Origin: Cladopsammia gracilis | Taxonomy: Eukaryota; Cnidaria; Anthozoa; Scleractinia; Dendrophylliidae | Assembly (NCBI GenBank): GCA_022457155.1 | Contig: JAJGOT010000275.1 | Span: 414,501 to 478,500 of the forward strand | Reading direction: 5' to 3' | Length of the DNA stretch: 64,000 bases | In this document: piece after piece, positions 9,721-20,126 of the stretch | How the letters are laid out: each line of letters opens with the position of its first letter | How positions within the stretch are numbered: the first letter of the stretch is position 1 | The notes under the pieces: model-generated | The model's input: only the letters and a program-made list of their open reading frames with translations | The model's database searches: none | Told to the model about the DNA's origin: nothing | Made by a program: the position numbers and the translations under genes

Positions 9721-12565
9721 AGTCAGAATGATAATGATTTGTTTAATGGAACAAGATGAACATTAAATGAAACGATTACAACACAAGATAAAGCTTATTT
9801 TCATTCTGAAACATATATTAATCTTGAAGGTACTGATGTTAAGGAAATTTTATTTAAGATGATTTATGAAATTCTTCATAAGATTTTAATTTATCAAAGA
9901 AATGGTTCAGGTTGGTATTTTGAAGAGGTTTTATCATTAGACATACATACTGTTGATTACAAACCTTTGAAAGGATCATCATACATTCCAAATCCTGATT
10001 TTATATCAAAAAAAAAAAATAATTAAAAGAAATAAAGATCAAAAGTGTTTTATGTGGTCAATATTGAGATACTTACATCCGGTGAAAGAAAATCCAGATA
10101 GATTAACTGACCTTAAACAATATGGGAATGGAAATGACGTGACTGGGAATGAACTCAATTTTAAAGATATAGATTTTCCAGTAAAATTAAAAGATATTGA
10201 TAAGTTTGAAAAACAAAACCCAAATCTTCCAGGAATTAATGTGTTTTCAATTAATGAATATTATAAATTTTATCCATTAAGAATGAATAAATTAGATTGT
10301 CAAAACACAATTGATTTATTTTTGTCTGAAAAAAGATGGAAAATCACATTATTCACTTATTAATAATTTAAAGATACTACAAGAAAAAAAATATTACTGT
10401 AAAACATGTTTATCACATTATACAAAGAAAGAATTATTTGATAAACATATTACTTATTGCTGCGCTAATGAAACAGTTGCTGTTAAAATGCCACTTAAAA
10501 ACTCATCAATTTATTTCAGAAATAATTACAAGAAATTGTCTATTCCATTTGTAGCTTATGCTGATTTGAATGTTTCACAAAACCGATGAATAACTGTGAA
10601 CAAAATTCAGAAAATAGTTTCACTATGGAATACCAAAAACATGAACCTTGTGGATTCTGTCTTTATTTTAAACCATTAGATAATATAAAATTACAAATAC
10701 ATCCAAATCCACTAATTTATACTAAAGAAGGTGATGAGGATATAGCAAAAATCTTTTGTAAAAAGTTAGAATTCATAACTAAATAAATTCAATTTAGAAA
10801 ATTCTTTATAAATATCCCAAAAAGATGATTTTTAGAGATGAAAATAGATGAGATTTTAATAATTCATCTGTTTGTTATATATGTGAAAAACCTTTTGAGA
10901 AAAATGATAGGAAGGTTAGAGATCATTGTCATTTCTCTGGTGAATATAGAGGAGCTGCACATAATAGTTGCATTCGTAATTGTAAAAAACCTTTATTTCT
11001 TCCAGTAATTTCATAATCTTCAAAGATATGATGCACATCTTTTTATCAAACAACTTTCAAAGACTGAAGGAGAATTATCATGTATTCCATCAACAGAAGA
11101 AAGATATATTTCTTTTTCTAAGAAATTAAAGTTGATGAGTATACATTAAAAAAAGACTGGAGAGAAAGTATCATTAAACTTTGAAATTCGTTTTATTGAT
11201 AGTTTTAAATTTATGCAAACTTCATTAGCAAAACTTGTTTCAAATCTTAAACCAGCAGATTTTCACCCTACAAAAAAGATTTTCAATAACTTCAATCTTT
11301 TAACAAGAAAAGGAGTTTATCCATATGATTATTTAACTTCAATTGATAAATTCAATGAAACACAATTACCTCCAAAATCAGAGTTTTATTCAAAACTAAA
11401 TAATGAAGACATTTCAGATGAAGATTATGAACATGCTAAAAAAGTATGGAAAGAATTTAATTGTAAAACTATTCAAGATTATCATGATTTATATTTAAAG
11501 TCTGATGTATTAGTTCTTGCAGATGTTTTTGAAAACTTTCGTAAAACTTGTTTAAAACATTATAAATTAGACCCAGCACATTATTTTACATCACCTGGTT
11601 TAGCTTGGGATGCATGTCTTAAAGAAACAAATCAGAATCTTCAACTAATACATGATTATGATATGTTAATGATGATTGAAATGGGAATAAGAGGAGGAAT
11701 TACTCATATTACAAAAAGATATTCAGAAGCGAATAATAAATATATGGAAAACTATAATCCTAAAGGGAAATCAAAATTCATTTCTTATTTAGATGCTAAT
11801 AATCTTTACGGTTGGGCAACGTGTCAAAAATTGTCAACTCATGGATTCAATTGGATGAGAGATGAACAACTAACAAATAAAGAAGTAATTAAACTTCTAG
11901 AAAAGAGAATTACAAATCATGGTTATCTTGAATATCCAAAGAATTTATGGAATGAACATAAGAGGCCCTGTTAGGATTATGGATTATTAGGGGTTTTTAG
12001 AGAAGGGATATGGATTATTGGCCGCTAAATTTAAGGATTACGGATTATTTGCGTCCTCATTTTAAAATTACGGATTATTATCCTTCATTATCATATAGAT
12101 TGCTTTTTACATAAAAAAGGATAAAAGGTCATAAAGAGAGGTAAAAGTCATACAGAGAACGACAAATATTTATCTCCAGTGGCCCCTCCGATGCTCCTAG
12201 TCAAAATTCCGCCCGCGATGCCTCGCGGTAGTAGTCGCCAGTCACTAAGTCTTCTGGGTAATATACTCAAGATGGCGGGTAGTTGAGAACTCACTGTAGG
12301 TGATCAAAGGTCAACAAAAGACTCGCTTAAAAAAATGGCATCTCTCACATCGCTGTTACACCCGCTTAATGAGCCACTCCTCGAAGTTACTGGGGCAATT
12401 TATAAGCTTGAAAATTTTAAATGTTATTTTAAAGTACCAAAGTTTTTTAATAAGTTCCAAACGTTTCGGGCTTTGCCCTTCTTCATTGGAAATATGTTCG
12501 TTGAGAAATACGCCACGACATCTAAAGATTAAAATGATTGTCTCTTGCATGCAGGCGCGCGACCT

Positions 12566-13297
12566 TCAGAAGAAACGAAAGTCAGAATTTAGGCCGCGCG
12601 GTTGACAGGTACCAAGTTGGAAAATAAGACGCATCTCCTGCCTTTTCCTTTGCTTGTTTCTGCCGCAGAGCTTGACGCCGCAAACCTGCACGTCATCCGC
12701 AGAGTGTCCATTGGAACTGAAGTGCTCTGCGACTGGAAAACCGGGTGCACTCTTGGTAATACTCCTGAGATGTTCGCCAAACCGTTCCCTAAGAGTGCGC
12801 CCAGTTTCGCCGATGTAAATGGCAGGGCAGCGACGGCAGGAGATGCAGTATGTAAGGCCAGATGACAGACAGGTAAAGGACTCTGATGGTGAAGGAGCCT
12901 TTTGGAGCCAGTAGAGTAGTGTCATTTGAGATGTGGTCACAGGTACGGCAGCGGGGGTGTCGACAAGGAGCAGAACCTGCGGGCGAAGTAGCTTGATTTG
13001 TGTCGGACGTGTGGACCAAGACGTTTCGTAGGTTTTGATCTCGGCGATAAGCGATCATTGGTGGCTAAGGAAATATTTCCTTGGTTTCAGGGTCGTTCGA
13101 TATGATGCTGAAGTTGTCGAGCAAAATCAGTTTGATTCTGTTGTTCAGAGGATGGTAAGTAAGAACCAAAGGGATCCTGCTCTCCTTTTCATCGGCCACG
13201 GTGTCCTTTTGAGGGCGTCGGTCTGTGTGACATGTCAGACTTCGGATTTGCCTCGTTTCTTCTGAAGGCCGCGCGCGCATGCAAGAGACAATCATTT
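12566..13297 (-). pseudogene. Penelope-like element: end of RT, linker and GIY-YIG endonuclease
   Basis: Read on the minus strand, in order: VLTYHPLNNRIKLILLDNF (13200-13110, end of the reverse transcriptase), a stop, then RRDQNLRNVLVHT and C-x3-H..C-x2-CDH (13045-12930, the zinc-like linker). A frameshift follows, then YCISCRRCPAIYIGETGRTL..RFGEH (12850-12770), the GIY-YIG endonuclease with its Tyr, Gly, Arg and a downstream HF. This domain order is diagnostic of Penelope-like retroelements. The ORF ends near 12566. Bases 12531-12590 repeat, inverted, the start of the fragment (13225-13297), so the fragment is flanked by its own inverted repeat. Frame breaks make it inactive. Confidence 0.85.
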
Positions 13298-13574
13298 TAA
13301 ACTTTAAATGTCGTGCCCTTTACTGCCAAGGCGGATGCAAGCATCGCTTTAAGCGCCAGCTCCACACAACACATGTGGTAGCTGTTGGCTGGGGACAGCA
13401 CGGCCATCCTCCCACAGCATGCGTATGGGGATGTGGATCAGCATTTTTGCCGATCGGTGTGTCAGTAAATTTTAAGTAAAACACGAAAAAAGCAAGTGAC
13501 ACACTCAAACACCAACCCCGTGGTCTGGCCAGTACCTTACGCATGCGCACAGCCATATCACCCTGGCAGTGGCA

Positions 13575-13619
13575 GCCATGGACAGCTGTTTCGTCCTAAT
13601 AAGGACTCATCAACATGGC
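13575..13619 (-). ncRNA. Hammerhead ribozyme, probably inactivated
   Basis: Minus-strand mirror of the motif at 13660-13704. Stem I GCCATG/CATGGC, stem II GTCC/GGAC with a TTATTA loop, core GAAA, stem III ACAG/CTGT and cleavage-site C are all kept. The first core box reads TTGATGA instead of CTGATGA. That C-to-T change hits an invariant position and should abolish cleavage. Confidence 0.75.
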
Positions 13620-13659
13620 ATAGCTGTCGATGATCTTTTGTGAGACCCTGCCTGGCTAT

Positions 13660-13704
13660 GCCATGCTGACGAGTCCTAACCAGGACGAAACAGCTGTCCA
13701 TGGC
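13660..13704 (+). ncRNA. Type I hammerhead ribozyme, core intact
   Basis: All conserved parts are in order. Stem I strand GCCATG (13660-13665), core CTGACGA (13666-13672), stem II GTCC/GGAC with a TAACCA loop (13673-13686), core GAAA (13687-13690), minimal stem III ACAG/CTGT (13690-13697), cleavage-site C at 13698, closing stem I strand CATGGC (13699-13704). A very short stem III is typical of Penelope-like and retrozyme hammerheads, which often act as dimers. Cleavage is predicted after 13698. Confidence 0.85.
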
Positions 13705-14558
13705 TGCAACTGCCAGAGTGATATGGCTGTGCGCATGCGTAAGGTACTGGCCAGGCCGCGGGGTTGGTGTTCGAGTGTGTCACTTGGTTTTTTTTCGTAT
13801 TTATGCTTGATATACAGTACGTAAATCAATTCACGTGACACAAAAGGGTAATTAGGGGTTGCTATAAATAGATTGTTTTAGAATTTTATTTTAGGGATAT
13901 ATTTTTTTACAATATTGGGATACGGATTATTTCCAAAATTTATCCAGGATTATGGATTATTCAGACCCCCCCTAACAGGGCCTCACATAATGATTATCCA
14001 CTTGCTCCAGAAAAATTAAAGTTTGAAAAGTTTGAAAAACTTGTTGGAACTTTTTATCCAAAATATCATTATGTATTACATTATAAAAATCTTAGATAAT
14101 ATCTTGAACTCGGAATGATTCCTAAAAAAAGTACATGGAGGAATATCATTTTATCAATCAGAATGGATGAAACCATATATTAATAAAAATACGGAATTAA
14201 GAAAACAATCACAGAATAGTTTTGAAAAAGATTTTTTGAAATGAATGAATAATTCAGTTTTTGGTAAAACAATTGAAAACATTAGAAAAATTGATAGATA
14301 ATAAAGAATAAGCAACAAATTAATAATATTACCATCAAAACCAAATTTTGATAGATCAACAATATTTCATCCTCATTTGATTTCCAGTTCATATGAAAAA
14401 GACAGAAGTATATTTTAGCAAACCAATTTATGCAGGTCAAGCTATTTTTGTGTTATCAAAAACTCATATGTATGATTTTCATTATAATTATATTAGAAAT
14501 AAATATGGTAATAAAGCTGAATTATTATTTACTGATACAGATTCATTAATGTATGAAA

Positions 14559-15255
14559 TTAAGGTTACAGTGTACCTTCGGGGGTGTCTCGAGTATAACA
14601 GTTCTAGCGTCTTAAGATTACACTTGATATACCTAAACCCAGATATCAAATTAAAGCTTATAGAGCTGGCTATCTAAATATGGAAACCATTTGGTAATAA
14701 AATGAATTGTCGAATTTTTTACGACGTCTAAATTCGAACGTCCGAATCAGCTTTAAAATGCTATAACTCAAAGCGATTATTGTATTTTGCTAATTTGATT
14801 TGTTCTCGTGTTTCCGGACACGAAGCACTAAAAAAAGATATCGGCGATTTCCCATATTCAATTGCAGTGAAATGTTACAGAATATTTTCGAAAAAGGGAG
14901 GAAAAAATTGGAATGATCGCACGGAAATGACTCTTGACGAAAACGTTTTCGGAATTACAAAATTCGCCGACACATTTTTATTGATTATATGTTAGCCTAG
15001 CTTCTGTCCAAATTTGAGGAAAATCGAACAAATTCCCTTTGAGTTGTAGCTCTTAACTTTGAGAAAACAGCGCTTAAAAAACATATCGCTTCATAATCAA
15101 ACTCCGCCCACAAAAGTTATACCGTCATTCCTCCGTCAATTTTCACTATTTTCGATAATTTGTTTTTTGGATGAAAGTTCATTCTGTAAACTTTATTTTG
15201 ACGTCAAAAAAAATTTTCAATAAATTTTCCATCTGAAGGTACTCTGTAACCTTAA
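14559..15255. mobile_element. TTAA-flanked MITE in the right arm
   Basis: Ends TTAAGGTTACAGTGTACCTT and GAAGGTACTCTGTAACCTTAA. It interrupts the polymerase a few codons after motif C. An inverted copy with the same boundaries is at 7855-8577. Both the MITE and its insertion point are duplicated, so the arms were copied or homogenised after it inserted. Confidence 0.85.
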
Positions 15256-15723
15256 AACAGATGATTTTTATAAGGATATAAAGAAAGATATTAAAAAAAG
15301 TTTGCCTCGGATACATCAGATTATCCAGAAAAACAAGTCTGGTATAAAAATTTGGTGTGAATAAGAAAGTGATTGGAATGTTTAAGGATAAAGCTTGTGG
15401 TAAACAAATTACGCATTTTGTTGGACTAATAGACCTAAACTTTATTCTTTTATTATTGGTCATGATGGAAATGGAATGATGAAAGAAGAAAAGAAGTGTA
15501 AAGGAATAAAAAAATGTGATTAAAAAAGAGAATACATTTAATGATTATAAGAAGTGTTTATTTACTGAGAAAGAAGAAATGAGATCAATGAATATAATTA
15601 GGAGTAAAGATCATGAAATTTACTCAATGAAAATGAATAAAGTGGCATTATCTGCAAATGATGATAAAAGATTAATTTGTAAAAATAAAATTAACACTTT
15701 AGCATTAAGAGAATAAAAAAAAG

Positions 15724-16259
15724 ATGTGCGCAGAAGAAGAGATTGAATTACATACTTCAAGATTGAAAAAATATAGGAACCAACTGAAAATGGCAATCAA
15801 AGTGACAACAAAAGTAACAAAAAAGAAACTGGAATTTGTGAAAAGAAAGAGATTGAAAATAATTTAGAATTTTGTTGTGATTGTGGATTACAAATACGGA
15901 AAATATTGAATCATGTTGAGTCATATGATTGGGAAAGATATTGTTATGGAAAAAGATCAGTATATCATAGAAAGTATCATTACAGAAAAATTGATGAAGT
16001 ACAAAAAAAGATTGATCCGACTAATTCTGATATTTCAAAGATTAATGAAATACTTTTTAAAAATGATAATGATAGAATCATCAAGAAAGTAAACAAAAAA
16101 TATAAAAGAAAAAGAATTATTAATGTTATCTTTATTATAAAAAAGATATTAGTTATTCACGGTTATGAAAATGTTGATGAATTAATACCACTAAAACTTA
16201 CGAAAGAAATAGAAGATTTTTTTATAACGAATGGTGGGATGTGTAAAAAAAGAAATTAA
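15724..16259 (+). pseudogene. Zinc-ribbon ORF resembling viral late transcription factor VLTF3
   Basis: A frame starts at the ATG at 15724, shifts in an A-run near 15770, then stays open to the stop at 16257-16259. The open part has a Lys/Glu/Asn-rich lead, a CCDCG zinc-ribbon half near 15869-15883, KRSVYHRKYHY at about 15951-15983, and a basic patch KKYKRKRIINVIFIIKKIL at about 16096-16152. A Cys pair followed by an (S)VY-R-HY/HF motif and a basic helix recalls the VLTF3-like family of large DNA viruses and Polinton-like elements. It follows the polymerase by 8 bases, which fits a replication/transcription module. The identification rests on motif memory and is tentative. Confidence 0.45.
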
Positions 16260-16291
16260 TCTGTTATAATAATAAATTGGAAGCAGACAAC

Positions 16292-18953
16292 GTTGTATAT
16301 GGTTGTATATGGCTGTATATGGCTGTATATGGTTGTATATGGCGGTATATGGTTGTATATGGCAGTATATGGTTGTATATGGCGGTATATGGTTGTATAT
16401 GCCTATATATGGTTGTATATGGTTGTATATGGTTGTATATAGCTGTATATGGCTGTATATGGCTTTTTATGGTTGTACATAGCTGTATATGGTTGTATAT
16501 GTATATGGCTGTATATGGCTGTATATGGTTGTATATGGCGGTATATGGTTGTATATGGTATACATGGTTGTATATGGCTGTATATGGCTGTATATGGCTG
16601 TATATGGTTATATATGGATGTATATGGTTGTATATGGCTGTATATGGCTGTATATAGTTGTATATAGTTGTGTTTGGCTGTATATGGCTGTATATGGTTG
16701 TATATGGCTGTATATAGCTGTATATGGCTGTATATGGTTGTATATGGTGGTAGATGTTGTATATGGCTGTATATGGCTGTATATGGCTGTATATGGTTGT
16801 ATATGGCTGTATATAGCTGTATATGGCTGCATATGGTTGTATATGGTGGTAGATGTTGTATATATGGTTGTATATGGCTGTATATGGCTGTATATGGTTG
16901 TATATGGCTGTATATGGTTGTATATGGCTGTATATGGCTGTATATGGTTGTATATGGTTGTATATGATTGTATATGGCTGTATATGGCTGTATATGGTTG
17001 TATATGGCTGTATATGGCTGTATATGGTTGTATATGGTTGTATATGGTTGTATATGGCTGTATATGGCTGTATATGGTTGGATATGGTTGTATATGGCTG
17101 TATATGGCTGTATATGGCTGTATATGGCTGTATATGGTTGTATATGGCTGTATATGGCTGTATATGGTTGGATATGGCTGTATATGGCTGTATATGGCTG
17201 TATATGGTTGTATATGGCTGTATATGGCTGTATATGGCTGTATATGGCTGTATATGGTTGTATATGGTTGTATATGGCTGTTTAAGGCTGTATAGGGCTG
17301 TATATGGCTGTATATGGCGGTATATGGCTGTATATGGTTGTATATGGTTGTATATGGTTGTATATGGTTGTATATGGCTTTATATGGTTGTATATGGTTG
17401 TATATGGTTGTATGTGGTTGTATATAGCTGTATATGGCTGCATATGGCTTTTTATGGTTGTACATAGCTGTATATGGTTGCATATGGCTGTATATGGCTG
17501 TATATGGCTGTATATGGTTGTATATGGCGGTATATGGTTGTATATGGTATACATGGTTGTATATGGCTGTATATGGCTGTATATGGCTGTATATGGCTGT
17601 ATATGGTTATATATGGATGTATATGGTTGTATATGGCTTTATATGGCTGTATATAGTTGTATATAGTTGTATATGGCTGTATACGGCTGTATATGGCTGT
17701 ATATGGTTGTATATGGCTGTATATAGCTGTATATAGCTGTATATGGCTGTATATGGTTGTATATGGTGGTAGATGTTTGTATATGGTTGTATATGGCTGT
17801 ATATGGCTGTATATGGTTGTATATGGCTGTATATGGCTGTATATGGTTGCATATGGTTGTATATGGTTGTATATGGCTGTATATGGTTGCAGATGATTGT
17901 ATATGGTTGTATATGGCTGTATATGGCTGTATATGGTTGGATATGGTTGTATATGGCTGTATATGGCTATGGCTGTATATGGTTGTATATGGCTGTTTAT
18001 GGCTGTATATGGTTGTATATGGTTGTATATGGCTGTATATGGCTGTATATGGTTGTATATGGCTGTATATGGCTGTATATGGCTGTATATGGCTGTATAT
18101 GGTTGTATATGGTTGTATATGGCTGTATATGGCTGTTTATGGCTGTATATGGTTGTATATGGTTGTATATGGCTGTATATGGCTGTATATGGTTGTATAT
18201 GGCTGTATATGGCTGTATATGGCTGTATATGGCTGTATATGGTTGTATATGGTTGTATATGGCTGTTTAAGGCTGTATAGGGCTGTATATGGCTGTATAT
18301 GGCTGTATATGGCGGTATATGGCTGTATATGGTTGAATAGGGCTGTATATGGTTGTATATGGCTGTATATGGCGGTATATGGCTGTATATGGCTGTATAC
18401 GGCTGTATATGGTTGTATATGGTTGTATATGGCTGTATAAGGCTGTATAGGGCTGTATATGGCTGTATATGGTTGAATAGGGCTGTATATGGTTGAATAT
18501 GGCTGTATATGGCGGTATATGGCTGTATATGGTTGTATATGGTGGTAGATGGTTGTATATGGTTGTATATGGCTGTATATGGCTGTATATGGTTGTATAT
18601 GGCTGTATATGGTTGAATAGGGCTGTATATGGTTGTATATGGCGGTATATGGCGGTATATGGCTGTATATGGTTGTATATGGTTGTATATGGCTGTATAT
18701 GGCTGTATATGGTTGAATAGGGCTGTATATGGTTGTATATGGCGGTATATGGCGGTATATGGCTGTATATGGTTGTATATGGTTGTATATGGCTGTATAT
18801 GGTTGTATATGGCTGTATATGGCTTTATATGGTTGTATATGGCGGTATATGGTTGTATATGCCTGTATAGGGCTGCATAGGGCTGTATATGGTTGAATAG
18901 GGTTGTATATGGTGGTATATGGTTGTATATGATTGTATGTAGCTGTATAAGGG
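16292..18953. repeat. 10-bp satellite, right array (inverse orientation)
   Basis: The same 10-mer as the left array, inverted (ATGGYTGTAT), about 2.66 kb. Marker variants with GTAGATG recur near 16750, 16850, 17769 and 18547. There is no interrupting element here, unlike the left array. Open frames in all phases are by-products of the period. Confidence 0.95.
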
Positions 18954-19189
18954 CTGAATGACTAGTGTCGGTACACTATGTGTCCCCATACACCACGTAC
19001 CTACCCGGACTTTTGCCAAGCGACCCAAGAGAATTCTGCACGTTGGGCAGTTTTCGGATAGCAGTATAACAAACGTAATGTGGACTATGGTGGTGGTATG
19101 GAATGGAATAACGTGGAACATGGTGTAACGCTTGAAAGCTAAATGAAGCTACGGCTCATGCGATTGGGATCGGGTTGCTTAACTCGATT

Positions 19190-19833
19190 ATGGCCGCTTC
19201 CCCTCGTGGCAGTATAAACACACGATCAAGTAGTGTTCAAGCGATCAAGATCAACCCTTTTCAAACTTTTTTAGAGCGAATTTCGAAAGAAATTGAAAAA
19301 GACCAGCTAGAAAGCTTGAAATTTTTGCTCGAAGGAGTTATTCCAGGAGGAACTTTAGAGAACTGTACAACAGCAAGACAATTGTTTAAATGCATGAAGC
19401 AGGAAGGTCTCCTGGGAGAAAATAACTTGGATTTCCTCGAGCAACTTTTGTCCGATGCTCACCGATTAGATCTTGCAGAGGAAGTAAGGATTTTCAAAGA
19501 GCAGCGTAGAATGGAAGTTGACGGTGAATTACTAGGTAATTGGGATTTTTGTTTCGAGTTTTGTATGTGAACGCATGTTATTGTCTCACTGCATTAATTA
19601 CTGTCTGTTTGTTTGATAATAATATATGTCTGTTTGTGTTGTATTATAAAGTACATTGTATTTGTTATTAGCATTTTTTTGTAATTAGTAAGCTTATTTG
19701 TACTAAGTTCTATCTTATATTTTGATTGTATTATACTTACAATGGTCTAGTTTTAGTTCTTAATTTTTAACAACATTCTAATTTAGGCATTTGTAGATGA
19801 AGAGCCACCTAGTGGAAATGCTACAAATAAACC

Positions 19834-19880
<47 letters not shown>

Positions 19881-20057
19881 TAGCAGTAATCACAGATTAT
19901 GGAGACGTGTTTGAAGGAATTTCCGGCGGAAACGAGCGCCTGAAAAAAAACAATAGGTGCGGCCATTTGGAAGACTAGCCACCAAAAAATCTCAAATTGT
20001 ACTGCACATAAACCACAGAACAACCAACACGAAATTAGGATTGCGTTCTTCAAACAC

Positions 20058-20126
<69 letters not shown>

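Larger units (their letters stand above)
13482..13800. repeat. Palindrome carrying two opposed hammerhead motifs
   Basis: The left arm (about 13482-13626) and right arm (about 13640-13800) are inverse complements: TGACACACTCAAACACCAAC, GGCCAGTACCTTACGCATGC and so on. Each arm holds one hammerhead ribozyme sequence pointing outward. Inverted or tandem terminal copies with such ribozymes are known for Penelope-like elements. Confidence 0.8.
11962..13984. mobile_element. 2.0-kb element with 6-bp target duplication inside the polymerase
   Basis: Ends GAGGCCCTGTTAGG and CCTAACAGGGCCTC, flanked by ACATAA (11956-11961, 13985-13990). The polymerase reading frame resumes across a single ACATAA, which fixes the boundaries. 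Subterminal words GGATTATGGATTATT are repeated near both ends. The interior contains a Penelope-like GIY-YIG fragment and a palindrome with two hammerhead motifs. There is no transposase. It could be a non-autonomous DNA element that captured Penelope sequence, or an unusual Penelope-like insertion. Confidence 0.8.
8645..15716 (+). pseudogene. Family-B DNA polymerase (protein-primed, DNA_pol_B_2 type), decayed
   Basis: Collinear blocks of one polymerase lie on the plus strand with stops, frameshifts and three nested insertions. The upstream region (9760-10363) has FPVKLKDIDKFEKQNP and YPLRMNKLDC. The exonuclease region (10311-10790) has its Exo I acidic motif broken by a frameshift near 10572. 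A zinc-type block CYICEKPF..DHCHFSGEYRGAAHNSC lies at 10867-10965. The palm region (11213-11960) has LKSDVLVLADVFENFR and motif A DANNLYGWA at 11791-11817. Motif B MNNSVFGKTIENIR (14247-14288) is preceded by a stop. Motif C FTDTDS is at 14528-14545, and the C-terminus at 15256-15716. The family replicates Polintons, adintoviruses and linear plasmids from a terminal protein. Insertions at 8696-9720, 11962-13984 and 14559-15255 interrupt it. The assignment is firm and the copy is dead. Confidence 0.88.
4469..19005. mobile_element. 14.5-kb PolB-bearing transposon with satellite-filled terminal inverted repeats
   Basis: The outer ends are exact inverse complements: GGTAGGTACGTGGTGTATGG at 4469 and its complement ending at 19005. 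Both are flanked by the same 8 bases, CGGACTTT (4461-4468, 19006-19013), so these are the true termini of an inserted element. The homologous arms run inward to about 8645 and 14490. Outermost is about 70 bp of unique terminus, then 2-2.7 kb of 10-bp satellite, then unique sequence including the polymerase 3' end. The interior encodes a decayed family-B polymerase and a VLTF3-like ORF. I saw no DDE or rve integrase, capsid, ATPase or protease. Polintons have 6-bp duplications, so an 8-bp duplication is unexpected. The copy is decayed and cannot be autonomous. Confidence 0.85.
14490..19005. repeat. Right terminal inverted arm of the PolB element
   Basis: Inverse complement of 4469-8645 and the more complete of the two. 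It contains the polymerase palm motif C region at its inner edge, the TTAA MITE 14559-15255, the polymerase C-terminus, the VLTF3-like ORF, then 2.7 kb of satellite and the unique terminus. Confidence 0.85.

Noticed and set aside
12335..12532. A 65-residue plus-strand protein (MASLTSLLHPLNEP..)
   Set aside because: It lies inside a mobile element and has no domain. The minus strand is equally open, and a repeat-type motif (AAACGTTTCGGGC) crosses it.
12602..12865. An 87-residue plus-strand ORF
   Set aside because: It is antisense to the Penelope GIY-YIG domain, which has clear conserved motifs on the minus strand.
16489..17483. Long Tyr/Trp/Met-rich membrane-like proteins (YGCIWLYMAV)
   Set aside because: Same satellite by-product. 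The hydrophobic look comes from the repeat word, not from selection.
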